From Plectrocnemia conspersa (taxonomy: Eukaryota; Arthropoda; Insecta; Trichoptera; Polycentropodidae): 64,000 nt of DNA. Positions 1-11,049 of this stretch are shown piece by piece. Both the position numbers and the translations under genes were made by a program. The stretch spans positions 186,001 through 250,000 of the forward strand of contig VTFK01000052.1 in assembly GCA_009617715.1 (NCBI GenBank), in the 5' to 3' direction. The notes under the pieces are model-generated. The model made no database searches, was not told where the DNA came from, and saw nothing but the letters and a program-made list of their open reading frames with translations. The number at the start of each line of letters is the position of its first letter. Within the stretch, counting starts at the first letter, position 1.

Positions 1-580
1 TAATACTTGCTGAAAGAATTACAGGCATTAGAGTTGAAAAAATATCAGGCATTACTAATGCAGCATAAGTAAAATACCAAACTTGTGCCAGAATTAATTC
101 TTTGATTTTGACAAATTACGAATAATTGCTTCTAATTACATTTATATGATTGATTACAATGAAAAATGGTATGTAGTACTCAATTATAGAATTTACAATG
201 TAATTTTATTTTTAAGCTTCACAACGATTCAATATGTTACTTTGGTAAATAAATTATTTTACTCGAATTAGTATTGATTTTGTATTAAATAATATCGTTG
301 TAATATTACACAAACAGTAAGTTTAAAGTCAGCACATTATAATATTTATATGATAGATAAAGCAATTAATTGTCACCTTTATAGTATTTTTATAATGTGT
401 ATAATATATAATAGCTTATCATCATAATATAAAAAAAATCTTAATTAACTGAAATCAACGTTTGATTTTACATATAAATCTTGTAATTTTATATCGGCTA
501 AAAAAGTTGAAAATTGTTACAGCACAGTTACTTTTTTTTAATTTTAATTATGTTAATTCAACTTTCACTCATTGTAGTAT
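1..580. other. A+T-rich stretch without recognisable features
   Basis: Low-complexity A+T-rich sequence with no open frame above chance length, no paired terminal repeats and no motif that I recognise. It probably belongs to intergenic or intronic DNA continuing from the left of the window. Confidence 0.6.
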
Positions 581-583
581 CTC

Positions 584-766
584 TTAAAAAAATAATACTA
601 TTTTTTTATGATTTTCAATAACATTATTAATATTTATATTATACAATCCTTTAGCCAAACCCACGAGACCCACTTTGCCCCAAACAAAGGACGACCTTCG
701 CCAGGGCCTTGCCCCGATACAATTTCCCTTTTTCTTGGTACTCAGCCAGTTTGGATTCGCCGCCAT
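584..766 (-). CDS. Short unrecognised ORF in a G+C-richer pocket
   Basis: A 60-codon frame opening at an ATG (complement of 764-766) in a locally G+C-richer patch. The first 40 or so residues (MAANPNWLSTKKKGN...) have a basic, mixed composition and G/C-ending codons. The last 15 or so become Asn/Ile-rich where the DNA turns A+T-rich, which suggests that any coding part ends earlier. An AAG/GTCGTC step could be a splice donor, but this is speculative. No family is recognised. It may be a first exon of a gene to the left, part of a transposon, or chance. Confidence 0.15.
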   Translation of the reverse strand: MAANPNWLSTKKKGNCIGARPWRRSSFVWGKVGLVGLAKGLYNININNVIENHKKIVLFF

Positions 767-981
767 AGCGTCTTGACTAATGTCCCAGATAGTTGATAAA
801 CCATTCGGTTTACCATTTATTCACCATTTTGCTTGCCTTTTGTGTATATCGTAGTACACTGTGTTTGTATGTATAGGGTGTGTATAAGAAAATCCGTCGG
901 TCCGCATTGCGCCACAGCCAGCGAGCCTCTCGCCAAACATAAAAGATACATAAAAAAGTTACTTCGCATGTGTGTAGTAAG

Positions 982-1199
982 TACTCCGCAGACGTTCTGT
1001 ATCGACGATAAGTACGTTATAAAATAATAGAGGCGGATATTTTATATTGGGCTATATCGATCGCTAGGACAAGTACTTTGCGGAGTATAGAAAATAAAGC
1101 AATATACCTATATCTAGAGTCGCTGGATTCGTCGAACAAGTGACACTATAAATTTCAGCACAAACCTGTCAGTGAACATGTGACACCATAAATTTCCAG
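982..1199. repeat. Small inverted and direct repeats
   Basis: TACTCCGCA at 982-990 is matched by its reverse complement at 1079-1087. Just downstream, a 21-22 base direct repeat built on GTGACAC(T/C)ATAAATTTC occurs at 1138-1158 and 1178-1199. The patch is more G+C-rich than its surroundings. It may be an old element end or a regulatory patch of the neighbouring pocket; nothing decides between them. Confidence 0.4.
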
Positions 1200-1604
1200 T
1201 CAGTCATAAATGTCGGTGAAAACGAATAAATACCGATCACATTTCGGTATTTTCGCAAAAACTACTCGAACCAATTCAATTAGACTGCAGTATAATTATA
1301 TACATTTAACTGAATCCAATATAAATCTAACTTTAACCTGTGAAAATAAATTGTTTTAATTTAACTAGTGAAATTATTTTAACGTTTAAAGCTTAAAGAA
1401 TAAATTTATTATGAATATTTTTGTTAGATGCTAAAATTAAATTGATATATTACATATGTTGTGAATGACATATGACACAAACGATCTGGTAAGGTAAGAA
1501 GACTAAAATATAAAATCTTCCTGTTGAGTATTATAACTATTATAATTTTTTAATATTATTTCAAAATCAAGTGAGTTTTTTGAAATTAAAAAGTAGTCAT
1601 ATAA

Positions 1605-2180
1605 AACAGTATTGGTAATAGATACTGCTTTATCTCATCCGAATATTTAAAGCAAACGATGGTCTTATGTCATTATCGAATATAACAAGTTTAATTCAAC
1701 CCATGTACCAAAGTGATATCAACTCTTGTTGAGGAAGATGATGGCCTCATCAATTTCTACATAGAATAGCACAATCTTGTTAAAAAATAATTCTTAAAAA
1801 TCATAAATCATAAAGAAAGATTCTGTCTAATGTAAACATAGATTGGAATTATATTCTAAAGAGACTTTAATAAATTTATAATGCTTTGATAACTTCAATA
1901 GAAAAAATATTAAAGGGTGGTTTTACTGCGATTAAAATGATCTGTGTTTTCAATGCTTAAATGATGCGGACATTGTTTCTACTGTCACTTTCCCTAAAGA
2001 AGTAGGGAGTGATAGTAAGAATACAAGTGAAGAAGATACTAACGATTGCATTAGTTACAAGACGACACTGATTTATTTTGAAACTTTACTGAACTAATTC
2101 GACAAGAGAGGATTCTAATATACCAATAAATTATTGAGAGATTTTCATAAGCAAACGAGAATCACAGATTTTCTTTCAAA
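1605..2180 (+). pseudogene. Tigger/pogo transposase, C-terminal half, frameshifted
   Basis: Fragments in shifting frames follow the order of a Tigger/pogo DDE transposase. First comes LVIDTALSHPNI, matching the family's DNAPSHP-type segment with the second catalytic Asp. Next is SNITSLIQPMYQ, the hallmark NVTSLIQPMDQG motif, then EEDDGLINFY, then CLNDADIVSTVTFPKE, and finally a tail near residues KQTRITDFLSK, matching the family's ...ITDFF ending. Several stops and frameshifts interrupt it, and the N-terminal HTH domains and first catalytic Asp are missing. The protein would have cut and joined transposon DNA in the nucleus; this copy cannot. The match is to motif order known from the family and was not verified by alignment. 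Confidence 0.7.
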
Positions 2181-2225
2181 ATAAAAAAATAATTGTAGTG
2201 TTAATATATTTTACATATTTGTTAG

Positions 2226-2275
2226 TTCAGATTATTCGTGAACTCCCTCCCCAGCATTAGTCCGGATAATCTGAA
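2226..2275. repeat. Inverted repeat at Tigger-like 3' end
   Basis: TTCAGATTATTCG (2226-2238) pairs with CGGATAATCTGAA (2263-2275), 12 of 13 positions, around a C-rich spacer. Its place just after the transposase tail suggests a terminal inverted repeat region. Confidence 0.6.
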
Positions 2276-2299
2276 GTATACTATATAAAAATAATTATT

Positions 2300-3960
2300 A
2301 AATGGCATAGCTTTAATTTATTTAAAATATCATACAGATTATTGTTTTTTATTTATATTTATTATTTGCCTCTAATTGCTTTATAGTATATAATAAAATA
2401 TTTAAAAACATATAGATGAACAGTATTGAGCAATATTAACCTTTTTGCTGTTTTATTATATAATAGTTATGTAGATGTTTTTAGATTTTAGTCCAAAAGT
2501 AGCCTAAAATTGTATGATAATGAATTTTTTCATTTACTTAAGCTGTTATACAATTAAATATTAAATATTATTTTACTATATCATACAGATAAATGTTATT
2601 GATTTAAGTTATTTATTGTATATTAAAATAATTAAAGATTAAATGTTTAAAAATAGTATTTAAAGAAAGAATTTGATACAGCTGTTTTATTAGAAAATAA
2701 TATTGAGCATTTAAAAGTAGCCTGAAAATATTTAACTAAAAAATAAATCGTTAACATTATTTTTTACAGATAAATGTTATTGAATTTTTTTTTATTTTAC
2801 TTAAATTGTTTTATATTGAAATAAAATATATATTAAATATCACAGAAAAATTATGTTTTAGTATATTATTCAGGTTTTTTTTATTTAAAAATATGTTTAT
2901 AGTGGCGCATTTATTAGTAGCCTTGAATTGTATAATGAGCATTAATAGTATATTTATAGTAGCCTTGAATTGTATGAGTACTCCTACAAATAAAAGCTAT
3001 GTTATTTAGGTTGTTTTATTTTTTTAAATGTGAATAGTGGCGCATTTAATAGTAGCCTTGAATTGTATAATAAGCATTTAAAAGTATATTTATAGTAACC
3101 TTGAATTGTATGAGTACTAATACAATTCAAGGCTAATACTTCTACTATATTATTTAGGTTGTTTTATTTAAACATATATTAATAGGGGCGCATTTAATAG
3201 TAGCTTTGAAATAAATAAAACATTTAAAAAATAAATCATTAACATAATTTTTTATAGATAAATGTTATTGACTAATTTTTTTTTATTTTACTCTAGTTGT
3301 TTTATATTGAAATAAATATATATTGAATACTGCACAAGAAAATAATGTTTTCCAATATATTATTTAGATTGTTTTATTTAAACATACTATGTGAATAGTG
3401 GCGCATTTAATAGTAGCCTTTAATTTTATAATGAGCATTTAAAAGTAGCCGGAAAATATTTAACTTAAAAAATTAATCGTTAGCTTATTTTTTTACAGAT
3501 AAATGTTATTGCCCAATTTTTTTATTTTACTCTAGTTGTTTTATAATGAAATAATTATATGTTGAATATCTCACTGAAAAATAATGTTTTCCAATATGGT
3601 ATTTAATTTTTTTTATTTAAACATATGTGAATAGTGGCGCATTTAATAGTAGCCTTGTATTGTATGAGAATATAGTTTGATTCACTTTTAGTTGCTAAAT
3701 AGTATCATATAGATTATTAGTATTGATATTTCTTTAGCTTTAGAAAAAATATTAATAGCGCATTTAATAGTAGCTTAAGATTGTATTAGCATATAAGGCA
3801 CTGATTGAAAGTTGATTTGTTTTGAGCTGTTTTATGTTCACTTTTACCTAACATATCATAGAGATAAAGAATATTCATATTTATTTGTATATGTTATTTG
3901 ATTAAATAGTAATTATAAGATGTTGCATTTAATACTAGGCTGTAAATGTTTGATAATAAT
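2300..3960. repeat. Degenerate tandem repeat array
   Basis: A block of diverged direct repeats. The motif GCGCATTTAATAGTAGCC or close variants recurs near 2902, 3037, 3185, 3398, 3634 and 3755. A second motif, ACAGATAAATGTTATTG, recurs near 2586, 2769, 3254 and 3495, so the larger unit is roughly 200-240 bases with deletions. More diverged copies extend to about 2300 on the left and 3960 on the right. No coding potential is seen; the 67-codon frame at 2806-3009 is made of the repeat itself. It resembles an old minisatellite or satellite-like expansion. Confidence 0.7.
3099..3132. repeat. Hairpin within the tandem array
   Basis: CCTTGAATTGTA at 3099-3110 is followed by its exact reverse complement at 3121-3132. 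One array unit is therefore partly inverted here, unlike its neighbours. Confidence 0.7.
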
Positions 3961-6650
3961 GTATAAAAACATGTATTGCTATACAATAAGGAAATGGATA
4001 GCTTAGTATTTACCGACTAACTTTCAACTCAAAAAATGAATAGGAGTAAAATAATTCTATCAATTATTAGTTAAATGTTAAATTAAATAAAAATAAATAC
4101 TGACTGTGATGTATTGTTTAATGTTTTAATATATGATTTTTTTGTGCTAGTTTTAAAATCAGGATTTGCATGAATTCATTTGTGTTTTATTGTATGAAAA
4201 AGTCATAAATATAGAAAAGCTTGACTAATGTGGTTAACGTCACATCTAAATCCATCATACTCTAAGTACATGATATAAATCTTTTATTTTTTAAGCTAAT
4301 GCATTAAACGTGGAATTTAACCCATATGATATTTTTGTACTGAGTACCTAATTGTTGAAACGTGCGTTGTGAGGCTGTACAATAATGTAATGATAAAGAA
4401 TAATATAGCCAAATTCATCACTTTTGCTTGGTGTTCCCATCACTATTTTAGTACAATTATATTATTGTAATCTAGTTAGGTTTGAGAAAAACATTATTTT
4501 TATTAAATAAATATAATACAATGTAACTAAAATATGTAAAAATACATATTTAATTAATTATATGCTTAAATTTCAAGCTAATGTGATATTAGTATTAACT
4601 ATGCTACTAAAATACTTTATATTTGTTTATATAACTCGGTTTTTTTACAGATTATTTGATATTTAAATATCTAATAATTGTGGAGTATATTGCTTATTAT
4701 TACAATTTAGTACTAAGTTAAATTTATTTATCTAATCAGCCATCTGTAGACTTAAAATTATTTCAATATTGCAGTCGCAAAATGCTAGGATTATTGTAAA
4801 ATATAAAGCTAGAAGATGATTTATTTTATTTAAATTAAAATATTTTAATAAAATATTAAAGAGACATCTATAAGCAAAGCTTGAAAATTTTACGCACTGG
4901 TCAACAGATGTCCATACAAAATTTTTAATTAAATATAATTAAACCGTTGCTCTTACATTTTAGTAATAAAATATTTTATTAATTTACATATAATTATTTA
5001 GTTTATATGAATGTAATAATAATATTTTATTTATATACACAATATTTTAATATTATTATTATGATACTTTTATAGTTTACCAACAGATGTCGCTCATTAT
5101 TTTTTTATTTTATCTTAAATTAAATTTATAGTTCATGTAAATTTCTAAAGTAAATTGTAAATAAATAAAATATATATGTGTATTATTATATATTTATAAG
5201 TGAATAAATGATCTTTAATTTAATGTAATATTATATTATTTTTTCAGTTTTTATTTTAAAGCTTATAATAATATATCAGTATATTTACATTTAGATTGAT
5301 AAATAATTATAAATTATATATTAATATAATATTGAAATATAATTAATGAAATGCTAGAGGCTCACGAAAGCAACAGATGGTAGAAATATTATCGGAAAAT
5401 ACATAATACAAGTTGAAAGTCTCGATTTGACATGAAAAAACAAAGAATTTTTTAGCATCATAATTGATTTTTAACATGCTTGCTTTGACAAAAGCCAAAA
5501 AAATATTCTATCGCATTTAAGATTGATTATAATATTAATAATAAGTGTATAAAATATTAAGTTAATAAATACATTTTTGACACCAAAATCACTACAAAAA
5601 AGCTTTGTATTGATAAAAATTTAGTGTGTATATATTGAAATTAATTTGTAGTAAATTATTACATCTAATAAAGAAACAGCTTCGTGCATTAAGAAATAAA
5701 TTTAATATATTTTTTTTTTTATTTTCTATTTATGTTAATACAATATTATGTATGTTTAGTGAATTTGTTACACAAATTAATTAAATAATGGTATTGACAT
5801 TTCTCTAGAATACTATATTTTAGTATAAAAATATTTATTGGCCTTATTTAATGTATGAATAAGACCAGATTTTAGGATTTAAGAAAAATCAATAAATGTC
5901 TGTTGCTTATGGGAAAATCCGTGGCGCTTGAAAACATAAAACTAGCAGCATTTGTATTTTATTATGCAACGTTATTTGACGAATACATCAAACTTGAAAA
6001 CAATACTAAGCTGAAAGAATTAAAAATATTAAAATAAAATAAAAGATTTGTCTAAAATAGACCAAAAAGTTTGTCGCAGCTTCAGAAGTCACATACAATT
6101 TTTAATTAACGAATATGTAATTTTGCCTTGAGCGCTCTAAAACTATACAGCTGCACATGTGTATGTATGTATATATGTATGTGTAAAATAAAAACAATTA
6201 AAGACTCAATTTTTACAGGCCTAATATTTTTTTAATCTATATCTTAACCCGTCTCACACATATTTTTACCGCCGTTGGATAAAACACATTTTAGTTCACT
6301 TCAGATTGAACTTGGTTAACGTTTTCCGACTTCGTTATTTATTTAAAAAATATAGCTTATTTAAAAATTTTTTTTTAACTAAACATACATATATCAATGG
6401 TGTAGGGGCCAGGACGAGCCAGACTAGGTATTTCTTTTTGAGCCAGGACGCCGCCCTGGCACTCTAATTATAATGGAATTTACTTTCAAGTACATTTCAA
6501 AAATATCTAGATAGTAAATATGTCGTATAAAATTGTTTATAGCAAATATCGGGAGCGGACGTATATTACGAAAATGCAGAAAATATACATATATCATAAA
6601 AAAATCTGACAAATTCTCGTTCTGACATTTAAGGTACATTGCTCAATATT
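3961..6650. other. A+T-rich stretch, no gene seen
   Basis: Long A+T-rich sequence with no convincing coding region. The short motif CAACAGATG recurs near 4903, 5082 and 5371, and its complement near 5898. It may mark very old dispersed repeats. A (TATG)n-like patch lies near 6161-6182. The 71-codon frame at 6424-6639 looks like chance. Confidence 0.5.
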
Positions 6651-6654
6651 GCAA

Positions 6655-6780
6655 TTTTTACATCATTTTATTTAATTAATTAAATATATCTAATATTGTT
6701 GCACAATAATTAAAATTATATAATATAATTTTTTGTTTATATACTTGTCGTATTTGAATCGATTTTGTAATTTGTTATTT
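6655..6780 (-). mobile_element. Fragment of the main LINE (3' region)
   Basis: The stretch around 6680-6760 (including GTTGCACAATAATTAAAA) matches the copy at about 40475-40550. It is a small displaced piece of the main LINE family. The adjoining part of the element is found at 7960-8285, so the pieces have been separated or rearranged. Confidence 0.5.
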
Positions 6781-7359
6781 TTATTATTCGTTTGTTTGTT
6801 TGTTACTATGAGAACAACAAATACATTAATTTTCGAATCGGTCCGTTTAAATGTATTTACATTTGTGTGAATTCCGTTAATATCAAATTTAGCTTGCCTA
6901 AAAACCGGTAACTAGGTATTTGAAAGTGTTTTCGCGACGTCTCTTTTATTCAGTGCTATTATCCTTTTAAATTCGATTTCAATTGCGTCTCTATAATTTT
7001 TTACAATTGCGTTTTTAATTTTCCCTAAATTTTTATTTGTATCAAAATCAATACGGTGATTTTTTAATATTGCATTTTTCATTTAGTATAATGATTCTAA
7101 TTTTATTATACAATTTAAAAATAGTGCTAACACCTTATTTGGAAAGTACTCTCCCTATCTTTTATGATATACCTTGTATGATAGATGTTAATTGCCAATA
7201 ATTTTTTTATTTGTATATATTATTTTCCTTATAATAATTTATAATTTATATGCTGTTTTGCCTGCTCTATGAAATAGAGAGGTTTGAGGTTGCTATAGAG
7301 TTTAGTTGTAAAATATGTTGGTGAGAATTAACGTTTAAATTGCGATTTGTATTTTTTTT

Positions 7360-8285
7360 TTTATAAACCGTGTTATTTTATTTATTATATTTTATTAATT
7401 AATTTAGCTTATATACAATAGCTTATTTTTATTCTAAAGAAATTTCAACTAAACGTACATGTATTATATATTATATATAAAAATAAACACTTTAATTTAT
7501 TTTTTAATGCACGAATGTGATTTTTTATTCCATTTATCTGCTACATTTTATTTTTGCTAATTATATCAGAATTCTTTAGATTTTGTGAATTAGAATATAT
7601 AAGTAAACGATTTTTAATTTCTTGATCCCAAAAAAATTACTGCGTTTAAGAGATTACGTTGACAATAATGGAACAGTGTATTCCAATAGATTTAAATCCA
7701 CTAATGAATTGTTAAAATTGTGCCATATTGATTAATTTAATTATAGAAGATAATTGATTACCAGCATCCTAATCTATATTTAATTCCATTATCCACTGAT
7801 TGAGACGTACAAAGCAAAATTATATGTGAAAAAGTGTTTAAGAACGCATTAATTAGTAGTGAAACATACACACGCGTTTGTGAAGTTCAATATGTTGAAG
7901 AAGCTGCAGTATGGAAGTTCTTATGAAATATAAAACAGCATAATTTCAACAAGTGAGGATTTTTATTTAATAACGTTTGATTTTTATTATTCTCCGTATA
8001 TTATTCCCCTGGCCGTACTCGTTTTCTTATACCTAACAATCTTTAAATTGTTTCAATTTCTAGTTTTATAGCTAAGTACATCTTTATTTATAATTAAATA
8101 AATATTAAAATACTCTGGTATTTAATCTTTAATATTTATTGTACATTTAACCATTCCAATTTATCAATCATAATTCAATAAATAGTAAATCTATTTTTAT
8201 TTTAGACTACTCTCATTGTCCTATTTTGTAATTTTTTGCAACATTTGATTATCTAATTTATTGAACAAATCTAATATTATTTATA
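7360..8285 (-). mobile_element. 3' end of the main LINE, split by an insertion
   Basis: The segment 7370-7570 matches the 3' untranslated part of the copy at 39920-40150 (shared ACGAA.GTG...TTATTCCATTTA). The segment 7960-8285 matches 40170-40470, coding the C-terminal end of the reverse transcriptase protein (shared CCGTACTCGTTTTCTTATAC). About 380 bases between 7580 and 7955 have no counterpart and are probably a later insertion of unknown origin. All reading frames are broken. Only the last part of the element is present, as is usual for 5'-truncated LINE insertions. Confidence 0.65.
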
Positions 8286-8564
8286 TTGACACTGTTGATA
8301 ACAAAATAATTTAAGCTCCACTTTGCTTTAAAAGTCTGATATTTAAAGTCCATTTTTTTCTGGCTGTAATAATAAATATCCACAGTTAAATTTTATGAGA
8401 AAAAATATTGAAAAAGTACATACTGTAACGTTACAGCAAAATACAAAGCAATATAGATACCACATAGGGTCATATCTCGGTCAACTTCTAAACTTTTTCT
8501 CTCGCCATTCCGTTATGAGCACATACTTTTAAATTTTAAGAAGTTTATAAAAGAAATATCTATT

Positions 8565-8615
8565 CCCAGCTTTCGGGCTGTATTTGACCTGCAGGCTATG
8601 GTTTGTCGACCCCTG
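8565..8615. mobile_element. hAT-type transposon terminus
   Basis: Read on the minus strand from 8615, the sequence begins CAGGGGTCGACAAACC and continues with CAAATACAGCCC. This is the typical start of many hAT elements related to ZBED/FAM200-type transposases. No partner terminus or 8-bp duplication was found nearby, so this is a solitary end or a badly decayed element. Confidence 0.55.
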
Positions 8616-10600
8616 GTCAAAGCTATAAGAAAATTCTGTTTTGTAAGAAAATCTGATTTGACAACAAATTCGCATTTGCGTAAAACTTTACGTCATTAGA
8701 ATATAATTTTATTCTCACCACTGATGAAGTGTGCAAAAAATATATTATACATAATTAAATCACGGGCTTAACATATTGAATACCATGTGTACAAATTTGT
8801 GCGTTTCAGAAAACATGCGTTTTCGTTATTTTAACTTCATATAAAAAAATCTCACGTTAAACTGCGTATTAACCGTAACATATTAACTTAGTGCTCTAGT
8901 CAAAAATGTTACTAATAATATCTTAATTAAATATCAATAAAAAAATTGATATCTACATTTCCAGAGGCGCAAAACTCTGGTAAAAAAATCGTTTCAAGGC
9001 AGTGCTTACAGATTTTTTTCTATGAATATATCACACACATCATGTAATTGTGAATCGCGTAATAAAAAAATAAAATGTATTTATATATTTTTTAACATTT
9101 CGCAAGGTTCTCAATCGTGCTACTTTGCCACTTTGTGTGCTTTTTGCATAATGTAACAGATAAAAAATATTCTTTCAATTACTAACAAATACAATAAAAA
9201 ACGCACACTCACCTCCAAAAGAGATACACACTCTCTACAAAAATTATAAATATGATATATTTTAATACTAATGAAATTTATTATTTATGTTTGTATGGTA
9301 TGAACGATCTGTTTTTTTTCTAAAATACGGAGTTTCCATTCTAGGATTAGTATTTGATTTAAGCTATTGCCATAATTACTTGTAAAAGTAATCATTTTTT
9401 TTAATCCGGATCTATAACATCTCTCTATTTTTACAAATAAACCGAAGTTACGTATTTACGCTGATTTTTCTCCCGATATCGGTTTGTCTCCTCAAATATT
9501 GTCTGGAACGACTCATCACAAATGAAGTGGGACACATTCAAAATATGGTCATATTCTGAGCAATACAATGTCGCATCAGGGATATCTTCTTCTGAACGAT
9601 TTTTAAAGATTGATCACTGTGATCATTGATATCTTCTTCATCTCCGCTAAAATTTTTGGTGAGATGATATTTAAAAGTTTCTTCTCTTTCATCTTTTTTA
9701 ACGATCACAGTAAAAATCACAAAATAAAATAATTTCAATTTTAAAGTCGGTAAAATATCTCTCAATACACATGATGTATTATCAAAAAATGATTAAAAAA
9801 GCAATATCACAATATGATATAGGAAAAAGCGCGAAGTCAAAAATAATTGTAGTTGAAAAAATTACAAGTTTTCTAATTAGTTTTCAAATATCGCTCAGAA
9901 AATATCTAAAATATCCGAGACTTGCCTAAAAAGGTACGCTTCATAAGATTCCCATGTCGTCTGGACGAAGTACCGTTACACGAAATAGCATGCTTTATCT
10001 CTTTCTTCGTTGCGTGCGACACCCCTCCCACTTTTATTTCTATTGATTGTTAAATGAATAAATTTGATTAGCATACAATACTACTAACTTCATTCCATAA
10101 TTTTACTACTTATGTATCTGATTTTTTTTAATTTCGCTCAGAACTTCAACGATCTTTGATACACATATAATTATTATAGTCATTATTAAATGTGTTCCTA
10201 CTATTGTTGCTTCCAAAAGCAATAAAATATTTGTATTTATTATAAAAAATGGCATTATTATATAATAAAAATAAAATGGTGAATATTTCTTTAGAAGCAC
10301 AGGGTAACACCCCCACGGTGTATGGCTGAGAGGCAAATAGTAGTGGATTCTAATTAGAATGTAACGGTAAGCCGTCGAGCTCGATAGGGAATCTTATGAT
10401 GCCGTATAGCGCTAAACCAAATAGCCCCATAATGGACACAAGCATTATTCGTTTTAAGCAAGTACATCGATCTTATTGGCCAACAATGATATTTCGCCAT
10501 TGTTTATATGTTGTCTTATTACGTCTCTTTGGAATATACATATACATTTTTGTCCTTTCAATTAAATAAAATTCGAATCTTTTTTGTCGTTTAAAATGAT
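8616..10600. other. A+T-rich stretch, no gene seen
   Basis: No coding region or paired repeat that I trust. The frames at 9538-9765 and 10106-10336 are short, unlike any known family, and probably chance. Two G+C-richer patches (about 9960-10030 and 10365-10470) may be old element remnants but show no recognisable motif. Confidence 0.45.
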
Positions 10601-10602
10601 CT

Positions 10603-10963
10603 GAATTTTACCTATTCTATATTTGCGTTAACACAGTCAGTTCTAGAGCTTTCCATGACAAGTTTGCCTTTACGCCCCTACAATTAGCTCTAAAGCAAAC
10701 GGTACGGATATACTACGTTCGATATACTTTATAGAAAAAAAAAACATATTTATAGAAACAATTTTTTTTCTATAAATGTGATCAAAAAATATACCGAAGT
10801 AATGATAAGTACATCATACGTATATCCGCATCAAATGCTTTAGAGCTAATAGTAGGGGCGTAAACCCAAACTAAGCATCTCTTTCTAAATGATAAATAAT
10901 GAATAATAACTGGATAACTATATACCTGACTGTGCTAACGCAAATATAGTATAGATAAAATTA
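10603..10963. mobile_element. Foldback MITE with long inverted arms
   Basis: Almost the whole 360-base unit folds on itself. CTATTCTATATTTGCGTTA at 10612-10630 pairs with its near-complement at 10934-10952. CACAGTCAG follows in both arms. TTTACGCCCCTAC near 10669 pairs with GTAGGGGCGTAAA near 10851, and TTAGCTCTAAAGCA pairs with TGCTTTAGAGCTAA. A short A+T-rich centre separates the arms. It has no coding capacity. The structure fits a non-autonomous DNA transposon; the family cannot be named because no clear target duplication was identified. Confidence 0.8.
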
Positions 10964-11049
10964 TAATTAAAGGTACATCAATATAGATTTTTTCTAATAG
11001 AGGAGGGGAGCAAAAGTGGACCAGTCAGTGATGTTTCTATTATTTTAAT

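Larger units (their letters stand above)
1600..2277 (+). mobile_element. 3' half of a Tigger/pogo-type DNA transposon
   Basis: This stretch holds a broken pogo/Tigger (jerky-like) transposase followed by a terminal hairpin-like sequence at 2226-2275, which looks like the element's 3' end. The inner sequence at that end (CTCCCTCCCCAGCATTAGTC) resembles termini that I associate with insect Tigger elements. The 5' part of the element and a matching left terminus were not found, so the copy is 5'-truncated or too diverged to read. A TA follows shortly after the end, as expected for this superfamily, but the target-site duplication cannot be confirmed without the left end. Confidence 0.6.

Noticed and set aside
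2300..3960. CRISPR-like array
   Set aside because: The repeats are diverged, unevenly spaced, A+T-rich and in eukaryotic DNA. They are ordinary tandem repeat decay.
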